From: Oscillospiraceae bacterium
Lineage (GTDB): Bacteria > Bacillota > Clostridia > Christensenellales > Aristaeellaceae
Direction: 5' to 3'
Assembly (NCBI GenBank): GCA_031266295.1
Contig: JAISBH010000264.1
Span: 1-17,390 of the forward strand
Length of the DNA: 17,390 bases
A program made the position numbers and the translations under genes. Position 1 is the stretch's first letter; each line of letters begins with the position of its first letter. The notes under the pieces are model-generated. The model saw only the letters and a list, made by a program, of their open reading frames with translations. It searched no databases and had not been told where the DNA came from. Positions 6,673-14,142 of this stretch are shown one piece after another.

Positions 6673-6870
6673 TCAGACTACCGCCGCGTTGAGTTGCTTT
6701 ACCATCTCTTCCACGTCGACGCCATGCGCCGCCCCGGCCTCTGACAGCGTCTCGGCCATCGCGCACGGGCAGCCTATGCAGTGCATACCGAACTCCAGCA
6801 ATATCTTCGAAAGCTTGCGATCCAGTTTGATTACCTCATTAATAGTCATATCCGACGAAATTTTCGCCAT
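6673..6870 (-). CDS. DUF1858 redox-disulfide domain protein
   Basis: A 65-aa cytosolic protein made of one DUF1858 domain, the small helical domain often found near hybrid-cluster or other redox proteins in anaerobes. The N-terminal TINEVIKLDRKLSKILLEFGM helix pair leads to M-H-C31-IG-C34-P-C36, the family's Cys-x-x-Cys plus an extra Cys. The C-terminal part is a second helix pair. The two or three cysteines could form a redox disulfide or bind a metal; this is known only by family suggestion. AGGAGG (6879-6884) stands 8 nt before the ATG, and a sigma-A promoter lies at 6906-6934. First gene of a two-gene unit with the VOC protein. Confidence 0.88.
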   Translation of the reverse strand: MAKISSDMTINEVIKLDRKLSKILLEFGMHCIGCPCAMAETLSEAGAAHGVDVEEMVKQLNAAVV

Positions 6871-6905
6871 AAGCCGATCCTCCTGTTATTATCGTATCCA
6901 CAACG

Positions 6906-6934
6906 TATATACCACAATATTGTTCCGCCGTCAA
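6906..6934 (-). promoter_or_regulatory. Sigma-A promoter for DUF1858-VOC
   Basis: On the minus strand, TTGACG (6934-6929), a 17-nt spacer and TATATA (6911-6906). It lies in the 82-nt gap after rhaA and would start transcription near 6899. So the DUF1858-VOC pair can be expressed independently of rhaA, although read-through from rhaA is possible since no strong terminator is seen in the gap. Confidence 0.75.
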
Positions 6935-6952
6935 CGCTTTAACGCTAGCGCA

Positions 6953-8218
6953 TCAACGTTTTGAAAGAAACTCGCGCTCGTATGATCTAACGTCGTCCAT
7001 CCACGCGCGGTCAGGCGGAACGCCCAGTTTCTCGCAGAATCTATCCCAGATTATGCCAAACGGCATCGTCAGCTCCTCTTGACGCGCGGCCAGCACACCC
7101 GCGCCGTCGCCGCTCAGTTCCAACGCCTTGAGTCTATCCGCCGGTTCCAGCAGCGCGGCCAGCAGCGCCTTACGCGTGTTCCTCGCGCCGACGACCCACG
7201 CCGCGACCCGGTTGATCGACGCGTCGAAGTAATCCATCGCGATAGCCACCTTGTCCAGCGCGCCGGCACGCACGACCTCCAGCATAATCTGCCGCGTCTC
7301 GTCGTCCAGCAGCACGACATGATCGCTGTCCCAGCGCACCGGACGGCTCACGTGCAGCAGCAATTCCGGCAGGAAGCACAGCAGCGCGGTCAGCTTCGCC
7401 GAGATAACCTCCGTCGGATGGAAGTGCCCCGCGTCCAGCGTCAGCATCACGCCCCGCGACAGCGCGTAACCGATGTAGAATTCATGCGAACCGGGCACAT
7501 ACGCCTCGCTGCCGATGCCGAACAGTTTGGATTCCACGCTGTCGCGCATCAGCGCCGGATCGATCGGTTCCTTTATTATCGCGTCAAGCGACTCGCGCAG
7601 CCGTTCGCGCGGACCCAGCGTATCAATCGGAATCTCCTTCGCGCCGTCGTGAGCCCAGTGGTTCAGCAGGCTGCGTTGTCCCGTCCGCTCGCCGAAGTAT
7701 GCCGATATCCGGCGGCATCTCCGCCCGTGCTCTATCCAGTACGCCCGAATCCCCTCGTCCGGATGGGTCAGCGAACCCGCTTCGCTCATCGGATGCGAGA
7801 AGAACGTGGTGTTGAAGTCCAGCCCATATCCGCGATCGACCGCCCAGTCCGCCCATGATGCAAAGTGCTTCGGTTCGATCGCGTCCCGAGGAACCGATCC
7901 CTCCGCGTCCAGATAATGCGTGTGCAGGTTGACCTTCGCCGGGCCGGGTATCAGGGTTATGGCCTTGTCCATGTCGGCGCGCAGTTCATCGATAGAACGG
8001 GCGCGGCCCGGATAATTGCCCGTCGCCTGGATGCCGCCGGTCAGCTTTGCGTCCTTGGATTCAAACCCCAGCACGTCGTCGCCCTGCCAGCAGTGCAGGC
8101 TGAGCGGCACGGACGCCAGACGCTCAATAGCCGCCTCGACGTCCACGCCTTGCCCCGCGTAAACGGACTTGGCCCACTCGAACGCGTCCGCCGCAGACCA
8201 TCGTATGGATTGACTCAT
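6953..8218 (-). CDS. rhaA: L-rhamnose isomerase
   Basis: Cytosolic metal-dependent isomerase interconverting L-rhamnose and L-rhamnulose, the first step of rhamnose breakdown. At 421 aa it matches the family length (E. coli 419). Recognisable blocks are SLHCWQGDDVLGFE (40-53), TGNYPGRAR (66-74), VNLHTHYLD (96-104), LDFNTTFFSHP (133-143), ESKLFGIGSEAYVPGSHEF (229-247), LDAGHFHPTE (261-270), LHVSRPVRWDSDHVV (288-302) and MDYFDASINR. Likely metal ligands are E229, D262, H289, D297, D299 and D329. ATG preceded by AAGGAT. No rhamnulokinase, aldolase, transporter or regulator gene is in the window, so it is detached from the usual rha operon here. I see no good promoter in the 94 bp upstream (8219-8312). 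Confidence 0.95.
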   Translation of the reverse strand: MSQSIRWSAADAFEWAKSVYAGQGVDVEAAIERLASVPLSLHCWQGDDVLGFESKDAKLTGGIQATGNYPGRARSIDELRADMDKAITLIPGPAKVNLHTHYLDAEGSVPRDAIEPKHFASWADWAVDRGYGLDFNTTFFSHPMSEAGSLTHPDEGIRAYWIEHGRRCRRISAYFGERTGQRSLLNHWAHDGAKEIPIDTLGPRERLRESLDAIIKEPIDPALMRDSVESKLFGIGSEAYVPGSHEFYIGYALSRGVMLTLDAGHFHPTEVISAKLTALLCFLPELLLHVSRPVRWDSDHVVLLDDETRQIMLEVVRAGALDKVAIAMDYFDASINRVAAWVVGARNTRKALLAALLEPADRLKALELSGDGAGVLAARQEELTMPFGIIWDRFCEKLGVPPDRAWMDDVRSYEREFLSKR

Positions 8219-8312
8219 GCGAATCCTTCTTCCTCATTGACTTATTACGCGCGTATTCGTGCGATAATAGCGTCCATTCGACGCAGGCTTTCGTTTTCCT
8301 GCATAGAAATGG

Positions 8313-8696
8313 TTAAACGACGTTCGTCAGCGTCAATTCATCCCACCGCATTATGTCGTCCAGCATGTCTCGCAGTTCGTCCAGCAGCACGCGCGACTCG
8401 TGGTAATCGCCGACGTCCAGCGCGATCGCCAGTTCCCGCATCGAGCTGTGAACATCGTCGATAATCAATCGGCTGATCCACCAATCCATCGGCCCGCACG
8501 CGTCGTGCCATGATCGGCTCAACGGCTCCATCAGCGACCGCGCCTGCGTCCACTCGCCCTGGAGAACGGCGCGGTTCACCTCCTCCAGCACGGCGGAAAC
8601 GTCCCCCACCACCCCGCGCGTGTATGCGGACGCAAAACACTGCAGCGCGGTAACCAGGATAATCGAGACCACAAGAACGATCATCTTTCTTCTCAT
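8313..8696 (-). CDS. DUF4363 family protein
   Basis: A 127-aa protein with one N-terminal hydrophobic segment (about 5-24), a membrane anchor or uncleaved signal, and a helical remainder rich in acidic and leucine residues (EEVNRAVLQGEW, RSLMEPLSRSW, ESRVLLDELRDML). This fits DUF4363, a clostridial family commonly coded next to DUF421 proteins. Its biochemical role is unknown. The start lies 3 nt after the DUF421 stop codon with only a weak GGCGG ribosome binding site, so translation is probably coupled. The N-terminus could equally begin at the second Met (residue 5). Confidence 0.75.
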   Translation of the reverse strand: MRRKMIVLVVSIILVTALQCFASAYTRGVVGDVSAVLEEVNRAVLQGEWTQARSLMEPLSRSWHDACGPMDWWISRLIIDDVHSSMRELAIALDVGDYHESRVLLDELRDMLDDIMRWDELTLTNVV

Positions 8697-8699
8697 ACG

Positions 8700-9410
8700 T
8701 TAGCCGCCTTGAGTCTGGACGACCACCGGCGCGCAGGTATTCTCGCAGCTGTATATCCATAGCGTACCCGCGGGATCCAGGCTGGCCAGCGCGACGGCCC
8801 GCAGCGAGTCGAACCCCGCCTTCTTCAGCTGCGCACGCAGCCAGGTTTCGTCGACCAAGAGCGGCGGCAGGTTCTCTTTTTGGATCCTCCCCGACAGTAT
8901 CACCGGAACCGGCAGCCCTCCGGCGCTCGGCGTGATCCCCAAATCCGAAAGCGTCGCCGTCTCTTTCCCCGGCACGGGGAACACGGATAGCTTGCCGCTG
9001 GTCTCCATTATCGCGGTATCCACGTCTTGTATTCGCAAAAACCCCGCCGAGCGCATCTCCGCCAGGAAGTCGCTCATCGTGAAGCCCAGCTGATCCAAAG
9101 CCCTGTTGCTCAATATCCCGTCTTTGACGACAGGATACGCGTGGCCGTCGATCAGCCGCCGCAGCCTCTCGCTCTTCATCCCGCACAGCGTAATCAGCGC
9201 GTGTATAAATATCATAGCGACCATCGGCACCACGCCGTAGAGCAGCGGCACCGCCGTATCCCCCATCGGCGGGGTCGCCAGGTTCGCGATCAGCATAGAC
9301 ATCGCCAGTTCATACGGCTGCAGCTGTCCGATCTGCCGCTTGCCCATCAGCCTCATCAGCACGACCATCGTAACGAACAGTATCACCGCGCGCAGAAACA
9401 GTATCAGCAT
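8700..9410 (-). CDS. DUF421 (YetF-like) membrane protein
   Basis: A 236-aa protein of the DUF421/YetF family. Three membrane segments are visible in the first ~80 residues: about 2-20, 35-50 and 57-77. The family motif GKRQIGQLQPYELA (23-36) follows the first. The cytosolic part contains SDFLAEMRSAGF and the VDTAIMETSGKLSVFP block typical of the family. Relatives with an added DUF1657 domain affect spore membrane permeability in Bacillus, so an envelope or spore role is possible but not shown. GGGAGGTG (9418-9425) stands 7 nt before the ATG. It forms an operon with the DUF4363 gene and is divergent from the glycerate kinase gene. Confidence 0.88.
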   Translation of the reverse strand: MLILFLRAVILFVTMVVLMRLMGKRQIGQLQPYELAMSMLIANLATPPMGDTAVPLLYGVVPMVAMIFIHALITLCGMKSERLRRLIDGHAYPVVKDGILSNRALDQLGFTMSDFLAEMRSAGFLRIQDVDTAIMETSGKLSVFPVPGKETATLSDLGITPSAGGLPVPVILSGRIQKENLPPLLVDETWLRAQLKKAGFDSLRAVALASLDPAGTLWIYSCENTCAPVVVQTQGG

Positions 9411-9459
9411 ATCGGCTCACCTCCCAATACACTTCCATATTGTGGATTGAAAGGCGGGA

Positions 9460-9465
9460 TATAAT
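9460..9465 (+). promoter_or_regulatory. Possible -10 element for the glycerate kinase gene
   Basis: A perfect TATAAT in the 133-bp intergenic region between the divergent DUF421 and glycerate kinase genes. No convincing -35 stands 16-18 nt upstream, so the promoter is tentative. It would leave a leader of about 70 nt before the ATG at 9544. Confidence 0.35.
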
Positions 9466-9543
9466 ACGCGGGAACGGCTTGTTTTTAACGATCGGCTGCG
9501 ATAACATTACCCTATCCGACTGATTCAATGTGAGGCGAACCCG

Positions 9544-10788
9544 ATGAGCATCATAGCCGACGCGCATACCATCATCGACGAATCCATCAAGGCCGTCCTG
9601 CCCGACGCCGCCGTGAGACGCGCGCTTAGCGTACTCGACCTGCCCCAAAGCGTCGTCATCGTCGCTATCGGCAAGGCCGCGTGGCGTATGGCCCGCACCG
9701 CCGCCGATGCTCTCGGCTCGCGCGTCCGCTCCGGCCTGGTCGTCACCAAGTACGGCCACGCCGAAGGCCCCATTCCCCATTTGGAGATCATTGAGGCCGG
9801 ACACCCGATCCCTGACGCGAACAGCGTACTGGGCGCGCGAAAGGCGCTAGATCTGGTAAGCGGGCTGACCGCACGCGACGCGGTGTTGTTCCTGGTCTCC
9901 GGCGGCGGATCCGCGCTGTTCGAACAGCCGCTCCCCGGCGTCGCCCTCGAGGATACGCAAACGCTGACCAAGCGTCTCCTGACCAGCGGCGCGGATATTA
10001 CACAGATTAACACGATCCGCAAGCATCTATCCGCCGTCAAGGGCGGACGTTTCGCTAAGGCTTGCGAACCCGCGCAGGTTTTCGCCATCATACTCAGCGA
10101 CGTGCTGGGCGATTCGCTGGATTCTATCGCGTCCGGGCCCGCCGTTCCGGACAGCTCCACATCGCGGGACGCGCTGGCCATACTCGACCATTACCGTATA
10201 CCCATACCCGACAACGCGCGGCGCGCCATATCGATCGAGACCCCAAAAACGCTGGGCAACACCCATACGATGATAACCGGTAACGTCGAACAGTTGTGCA
10301 CGGCCGCGTCCATCGCCGCCGAGCGCATGGGTTACACACCGCTGATACTCACCACTACGCTGGATTGCGAGGCCCGCGAGGCGGGCGCGGCTATCGCGGC
10401 CATCGCCCGTGAGATTCACCAGCATCGCAGACCCGCCGCGCCGCCTTGCGCCGTTATCCTCGGGGGCGAGACGGTCGTCCGCGTTCGCGGCTCAGGCTTG
10501 GGCGGGCGCAGCCAGGAGTTATCGCTCGCGGCCTCTAAGGGCGTCGACGGCCTTCCCGGCACGGTGATCTTCTCCGTCGGTTCCGACGGAACGGACGGCC
10601 CGACCGACGCGGCGGGGGGGATCGTCACGGGTGAATTCGCACAGCAATGCAGGGACGCGGGCGTCTCCATCGACGCGTATCTCGGCGGCAACGACGCGTA
10701 TCATATACTCCAGCGCATGGGCGGCCTAATCATGACCGGCCCGACGGGCACCAACGTGAACGATCTAACCGTGCTGCTGATACGGTAA
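9544..10788 (+). CDS. Glycerate 2-kinase, type II (DUF4147/MOFRL family)
   Basis: Cytosolic kinase converting D-glycerate and ATP to 2-phosphoglycerate, feeding sugar-acid or serine-derived carbon into glycolysis. At 414 aa it matches the two-domain GckA/TtuD class. The N-terminal DUF4147 domain contains IGKAAWRM (42-49), SGGGSALFEQP (119-129), KHLSAVKGGR (160-169) and LSDVLGDSLDSIASGP (184-199). The C-terminal MOFRL domain contains ILGGETVV, GLGGRSQELSLA, GSDGTDGPTDAAGG and the closing GPTGTNVNDL. ATG with a modest GAGG (9532-9535) 8 nt upstream. It is alone on the plus strand, divergent from DUF421 and converging on rplQ. The stop abuts the terminator of the ribosomal operon. Catalytic details are inferred from the family. 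Confidence 0.93.
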   Translation: MSIIADAHTIIDESIKAVLPDAAVRRALSVLDLPQSVVIVAIGKAAWRMARTAADALGSRVRSGLVVTKYGHAEGPIPHLEIIEAGHPIPDANSVLGARKALDLVSGLTARDAVLFLVSGGGSALFEQPLPGVALEDTQTLTKRLLTSGADITQINTIRKHLSAVKGGRFAKACEPAQVFAIILSDVLGDSLDSIASGPAVPDSSTSRDALAILDHYRIPIPDNARRAISIETPKTLGNTHTMITGNVEQLCTAASIAAERMGYTPLILTTTLDCEAREAGAAIAAIAREIHQHRRPAAPPCAVILGGETVVRVRGSGLGGRSQELSLAASKGVDGLPGTVIFSVGSDGTDGPTDAAGGIVTGEFAQQCRDAGVSIDAYLGGNDAYHILQRMGGLIMTGPTGTNVNDLTVLLIR

Positions 10789-10790
10789 AC

Positions 10791-10818
10791 AAAAAGGCTG
10801 GCGCGCCGTGCGTCAGCC
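10791..10818 (-). terminator. Intrinsic terminator of the alpha operon
   Basis: Read on the minus strand: a 9-bp stem pairing 10818-10810 with 10804-10796 (one wobble position), a 5-nt loop, then TTTTTGTTT (10795-10787). It lies 12 nt past the rplQ stop codon and ends the long ribosomal transcript, with its U-tract reaching the stop of the convergent glycerate kinase gene. On the plus strand the hairpin is not followed by a T-run. Confidence 0.85.
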
Positions 10819-10829
10819 CCTCTGATTTA

Positions 10830-11342
10830 TCAAACCAACTCTATAACCACCATCTCGGCGGCGTCGCCCCGGCGCGGCCCCAGCTTCAATATCCGCGTGT
10901 ACCCTCCGGCGCAGCCCTTCTCCTGGTTGCGCTTCTTGTACTTCGGGCCCATCTCGGTGAACAGCTTCTCGATCAACGGATGCTTAATATCCTTCGTCCG
11001 TTCCTTGTAGTCGGACTTGGATTCGTCGCTCTTCTTGATCTCCTGCAGATCGTACAGGTATGACATCATGATCCGGCGGGCGTGCAGCTTGCTGGGCAGA
11101 TCGTTGCGCGTCTGTATCGTGACGACCTGACCCTTCTCGTTGTTATGATGCTTCTCGACCGTGATCTGGTTGTCGCACTCGGCGATCGCCAGGCTTACCA
11201 TATGGTCGGCTATCGCGCGCACTTCCTTGGCCCGTGCCAGCGTGGTCTCTATCCGACCGTGCCATAGCAGATGCGTTACCTGATTGCGCAGCAGGGCCTT
11301 GCGTTCCTTTGCGGGCCGGCCCAACTTGCGTTGATAAGGCAT
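10830..11342 (-). CDS. rplQ: 50S ribosomal protein L17
   Basis: Component of the large ribosomal subunit near the exit tunnel. Conserved ends are clear: RKLGRPAKERKALLRNQVTHLL at the start and GGYTRILKLGPRRGDAAEMVVIELV at the end. At 170 aa it is some 50 residues longer than typical bacterial L17 (113-127 aa). The extra residues sit in two insertions, at about 55-84 and 97-122, both rich in Lys, Glu, Asn and Asp. Similar long forms exist in some Clostridia. AGGAGG (11350-11355) overlaps the rpoA stop and lies 7 nt before the ATG. Last gene of the operon. Confidence 0.95.
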   Translation of the reverse strand: MPYQRKLGRPAKERKALLRNQVTHLLWHGRIETTLARAKEVRAIADHMVSLAIAECDNQITVEKHHNNEKGQVVTIQTRNDLPSKLHARRIMMSYLYDLQEIKKSDESKSDYKERTKDIKHPLIEKLFTEMGPKYKKRNQEKGCAGGYTRILKLGPRRGDAAEMVVIELV

Positions 11343-11354
11343 AGTTATTCCTCC

Positions 11355-12299
11355 TTATTCTTCCAACGTCCTAAGGCCCAAACCCAGAGCCGCCAGTTTC
11401 TGTTCGACCTCTTCCAGCGACTTCTTGCCCAGGTTGCGCACCTTCATCATATCGTCCTGGTTGCGCTGTACCAGTTCGGAGACCGTGTTGATCGACGCGC
11501 GCTTGAGGCAGTTGTACGCGCGCACAGACAGATCCAGTTCCTCGATGGTCATCTCGAGAACCTTCTCCTTCTTGTTGTCGACCGGTTCGTTAAAATCGAC
11601 CGGGATTACCTGTTCGGTCAGATTTACGAACAACTTCAGATGGTCGCTGAGTATCTTTGCCGCCGTCGAGATCGCCTCGTCCGGCAGGATGGATCCGTTC
11701 GTCCACACCTCAAGCGTCAGCCTATCAAAGTCCGTTATCTGTCCGACACGCGTATCCTCGACCGCATAATTCACCTTGCGGATCGGCGTGAATATCGAGT
11801 CGACAGGTATCACCCCGATGGGCGTTGCGTTCGTCTTGTTCCGCTCCGCCGTCACATAACCGCGATTGCGATCCAAGGTAATCTGCATCTCCAGCCGCGC
11901 ATCCTCGTTGAGCGTGGCGATATGCAGATCCGGGTTCATTATGTCGACCTCTTCGTCGGTGGCTAAATCGTCCGCAGTGACCTCTTTCGGGCCGCGGATA
12001 TCGACATTGATCACCTTCGCGCCGTCGGAATACAACCTGGCCGACAGGTTCTTAAGGTTCAGAATTATCTCAGTCACGTCCTCCTTGACCCCTTGGATCA
12101 CGGAGAACTCATGCTGAACGCCTTCGATCTTTATGGACGTCACCGCTACGCCGGGCAGCGAGGAAAGCAGCACCCGCCTTAGCGAATTTCCCAGTGTCTG
12201 CCCATACCCGCGTTCCAAGGGTTCGATGACGAATCGGCCGTAACAGCCGTCCTCACCCGTCTCCACACGCTCGATTCTGGGCCGCTCAATTTCTATCAT
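11355..12299 (-). CDS. rpoA: RNA polymerase alpha subunit
   Basis: Assembles RNA polymerase as a dimer and contacts promoter UP elements and activators. From ATG 12297-12299 it is 314 aa, normal for Firmicutes. The N-terminal domain begins IEIERPRIE and includes GRFVIEPLERGYGQTLGNSLRRVLLSSLPG; the C-terminal domain includes IEELDLSVRAYNCLKRA and VRNLGKKSLEEVEQKL. The frame extends to a TTG at 12347, but the added 16 residues are unlike the family and lack a ribosome binding site, while a GAGGGGGG stretch precedes the chosen ATG. In the standard order rpsM-rpsK-rpsD-rpoA-rplQ. Confidence 0.96.
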   Translation of the reverse strand: MIEIERPRIERVETGEDGCYGRFVIEPLERGYGQTLGNSLRRVLLSSLPGVAVTSIKIEGVQHEFSVIQGVKEDVTEIILNLKNLSARLYSDGAKVINVDIRGPKEVTADDLATDEEVDIMNPDLHIATLNEDARLEMQITLDRNRGYVTAERNKTNATPIGVIPVDSIFTPIRKVNYAVEDTRVGQITDFDRLTLEVWTNGSILPDEAISTAAKILSDHLKLFVNLTEQVIPVDFNEPVDNKKEKVLEMTIEELDLSVRAYNCLKRASINTVSELVQRNQDDMMKVRNLGKKSLEEVEQKLAALGLGLRTLEE

Positions 12300-12361
12300 T
12301 ACGCCCTGTCCCCCCTCAGTTTCCCGCGTAGCTGCGGACACACTCAACAGTATTCGGGCGT

Positions 12362-12988
12362 TTATCGTGAGTACAACTCAACAATGAGATGCTCCTGAAT
12401 CGATAGGTCGATATCGGCCCGCTGTGGCAGCGCGGTCACGGTCGCGGTCAGGTTCTCCGCATCGAACGTAAGCCATTTGGGCAGAATGCGACCAGTGCCC
12501 TCGCGAAGCGCCTTGAAGTGAGGGATCTCGCGGCTGCGCGGGCGCAGAGTCACAACCTCCCCAGCCTTGACCAGGTAGGAGGGAATGTCCACCTTTGCGC
12601 CGTTGACATATATGTGTCCGTGCAACACGAATTGCCTCGCTTGCGCGCGCGATGAACCCAGTCCCGCGCGGAACACGACGTTATCGAGGCGGCGCTCAAG
12701 CAGCTGGAGCAGGTTCTCGCCCGTAACGCCCTTCATGTTGGAGGCCATCTCATAATAACGGTGGAACTGCGTCTCCAGGATACCCCAAGCCCTGCGGGTC
12801 TTCTGCTTCTCTCGCAGTTGGATGCCGTACTCGCTCATCTTACGCTGACGCGCCTGGCCGTGCTGACCCGGAGGCATCGAGCGGTGCGCGAACACGCATT
12901 TCGCCGAATAACATTTATCGCCCTTCAGGAACAGCTTCTGCCCTTCCCGGCGGCAAAGACGGCATACTGAACCGGTATATCTTGCCAT
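12362..12988 (-). CDS. rpsD: 30S ribosomal protein S4, zinc-binding form
   Basis: Primary 16S rRNA-binding protein of the small subunit; in several bacteria also a translational repressor of its own operon. It is 208 aa. The N-terminal C9-x2-C12-x13-C26-x4-C31 cluster marks the zinc (C+) form; paralogous C- forms lack it. The S4 RNA-binding domain (about 97-160, LERRLDNVVFRAGLGSSRAQARQ) is complete. AGGAGG (12996-13001) is 7 nt before the ATG. It sits inside the alpha operon, unlike Bacillus subtilis where rpsD is separate. Confidence 0.97.
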   Translation of the reverse strand: MARYTGSVCRLCRREGQKLFLKGDKCYSAKCVFAHRSMPPGQHGQARQRKMSEYGIQLREKQKTRRAWGILETQFHRYYEMASNMKGVTGENLLQLLERRLDNVVFRAGLGSSRAQARQFVLHGHIYVNGAKVDIPSYLVKAGEVVTLRPRSREIPHFKALREGTGRILPKWLTFDAENLTATVTALPQRADIDLSIQEHLIVELYSR

Positions 12989-13003
12989 TGAAGTTCCTCC
13001 TGA

Positions 13004-13405
13004 TTACACGCGCCGGCGCTTGGGCGGGCGGCAGCCGTTATGCGGGATGGGCGTTACATCCTTGATCATGTTGACCTCAAGCCCCGCCGCTTGTAAGGAG
13101 CGGATGGCGGCTTCGCGCCCGGAACCCGGACCCTTCACGTAAACCTCGACGGTCTTCAGCCCGAATTCCATCGCGTTACGCGCGGCGGTCTCGGCGGCTG
13201 TCTGGGCCGCGAACGGCGTGGATTTCTTGCTGCCGCGGAAACCCAATCCGCCCGCTGACGCCCAGCTTAGGGCGTTTCCGACGGTATCGGTAATCGTCAC
13301 GATAGTATTGTTAAACGAGGAGCGGATATGGGCGGCTCCACGCTCTACCAGTTTCTTTTCCCGGCGTTTGCGCACGACGCGCTTTACGGCCTTCTTAGGC
13401 GCCAT
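13004..13405 (-). CDS. rpsK: 30S ribosomal protein S11
   Basis: Small-subunit platform protein near the mRNA exit region. It is 133 aa with the family blocks HIRSSFNNTIVTITD, WASAGGLGFRGSKKSTPFAAQ, VKGPGSGREAAIR and the C-terminal DVTPIPHNGCRPPKRRRV. A GGAGGG ribosome binding site lies upstream of the ATG. 60 nt separate it from rpsM and 15 nt from rpsD. Nothing is unusual. Confidence 0.97.
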   Translation of the reverse strand: MAPKKAVKRVVRKRREKKLVERGAAHIRSSFNNTIVTITDTVGNALSWASAGGLGFRGSKKSTPFAAQTAAETAARNAMEFGLKTVEVYVKGPGSGREAAIRSLQAAGLEVNMIKDVTPIPHNGCRPPKRRRV

Positions 13406-13465
13406 AGCAATCCCTCCGAATCAAACAGTTAACCCCTCGGGCTCGGTTCATGCTGCCCAATCGCG

Positions 13466-13843
13466 TCACTTCGCGGCCTTTTTCTTACCCGCGACCTGCT
13501 TTTTGGGCCCTTTGCGCGTACGCGCGTTCTGCTTTGAATTCTGGCCGCGCACCGGCAGGCTACGGCGATGCCGTATCCCGCGGTATGAACCGATCTCCAC
13601 CAGGCGCTTGATGTTCAGCGACACCTCGCGGCGCAGATCGCCCTCGACCTTGACGTTCTTTTCGATGTAATCGCGCAAGCGGTTGATCTCCTGCTCGCTC
13701 AGATCCCTCACCCTGGTGTCTGGGCTGATCTGGGTGGATTCGAGGATCTTCCGGCTGGTAGATACGCCTATACCAAAGATATAGGTAATTCCGTACTCCA
13801 CACGCTTGTCACGGGGCAAGTCCACGCCCGCAATTCGTGCCAT
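13466..13843 (-). CDS. rpsM: 30S ribosomal protein S13
   Basis: Head protein of the small subunit, contacting the P-site tRNA and the 50S bridge. It is 125 aa. Visible blocks are ARIAGVDLPRDKRVEYGIT, YIFGIG, GSYRGIRHRRSLPVRGQ and a basic tail NARTRKGPKKQVAGKKKAAK. GGAGGTG (13853-13859) precedes the ATG. It is the first gene after the folded 152-nt spacer that follows rpmJ, the position at which the alpha operon starts. Confidence 0.97.
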   Translation of the reverse strand: MARIAGVDLPRDKRVEYGITYIFGIGVSTSRKILESTQISPDTRVRDLSEQEINRLRDYIEKNVKVEGDLRREVSLNIKRLVEIGSYRGIRHRRSLPVRGQNSKQNARTRKGPKKQVAGKKKAAK

Positions 13844-13995
13844 GCTTTAACGCACCTCCACAGTTCACTGGGGTTTAGTGTATACAAGTGAACGACCCTG
13901 CGCCGCCCGGCGGTACGCCGATGAGCAACCGGCGTCAGCCGCCCGCCCGGATCCGCGCCAAGTCCTATTCTTCATCCGATGTCTCAATCGACGTC
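13844..13995 (-). promoter_or_regulatory. Structured spacer/leader upstream of rpsM
   Basis: An unusually long gap for this tightly packed operon. Read on the minus strand it offers ACGCCG/CGGCGT (13935-13930 with 13920-13915), a GC-rich CGCC-GGGC-GGCG hairpin near 13901-13912, and GTTCACT/AGTGAAC (13893-13887 with 13869-13863). The last ends 4 nt before the rpsM Shine-Dalgarno. The loop of the last stem carries another CACT that could compete for AGTG. In E. coli the leader at this place is a pseudoknot bound by S4; no sequence similarity to it is claimed here. No promoter consensus was found. Confidence 0.5.
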
Positions 13996-14109
13996 TTAAC
14001 CCTGCTTCTGCTTATGCTTGGGATTCTCGCAGATGACCATCACGCGGCCCTTACGCTTGATGATCTTGCATTTCTCACATATCGGCTTAACCGACGGTCT
14101 GACTTTCAT
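13996..14109 (-). CDS. rpmJ: 50S ribosomal protein L36
   Basis: A 37-aa large-subunit protein starting MKVRPSVKPICEKCK and ending NPKHKQKQG. The zinc ligands of the standard form are C11, C14, C27 and H32. AAGGAGG (14119-14125) lies 9 nt before the ATG. It sits between infA and rpsM, its usual place in Gram-positive bacteria. Confidence 0.97.
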   Translation of the reverse strand: MKVRPSVKPICEKCKIIKRKGRVMVICENPKHKQKQG

Positions 14110-14142
14110 GAGCGAACGCCTCCTTGCGGTCGTTGAGTAGTT

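Noticed and set aside
7079..7858. 259-codon plus-strand frame opposite rhaA
   Set aside because: Shadow of a well-supported rhaA, with skewed composition and no start signals.
8219..8312. Promoter for rhaA at TATTAT (8264-8269, minus strand)
   Set aside because: No recognisable -35 at proper spacing; the evidence is too weak to annotate.
12300..12347. Extension of rpoA to a TTG codon
   Set aside because: No ribosome binding site and 16 residues unlike RNAP alpha; the ATG at 12297-12299 gives the standard N-terminus.
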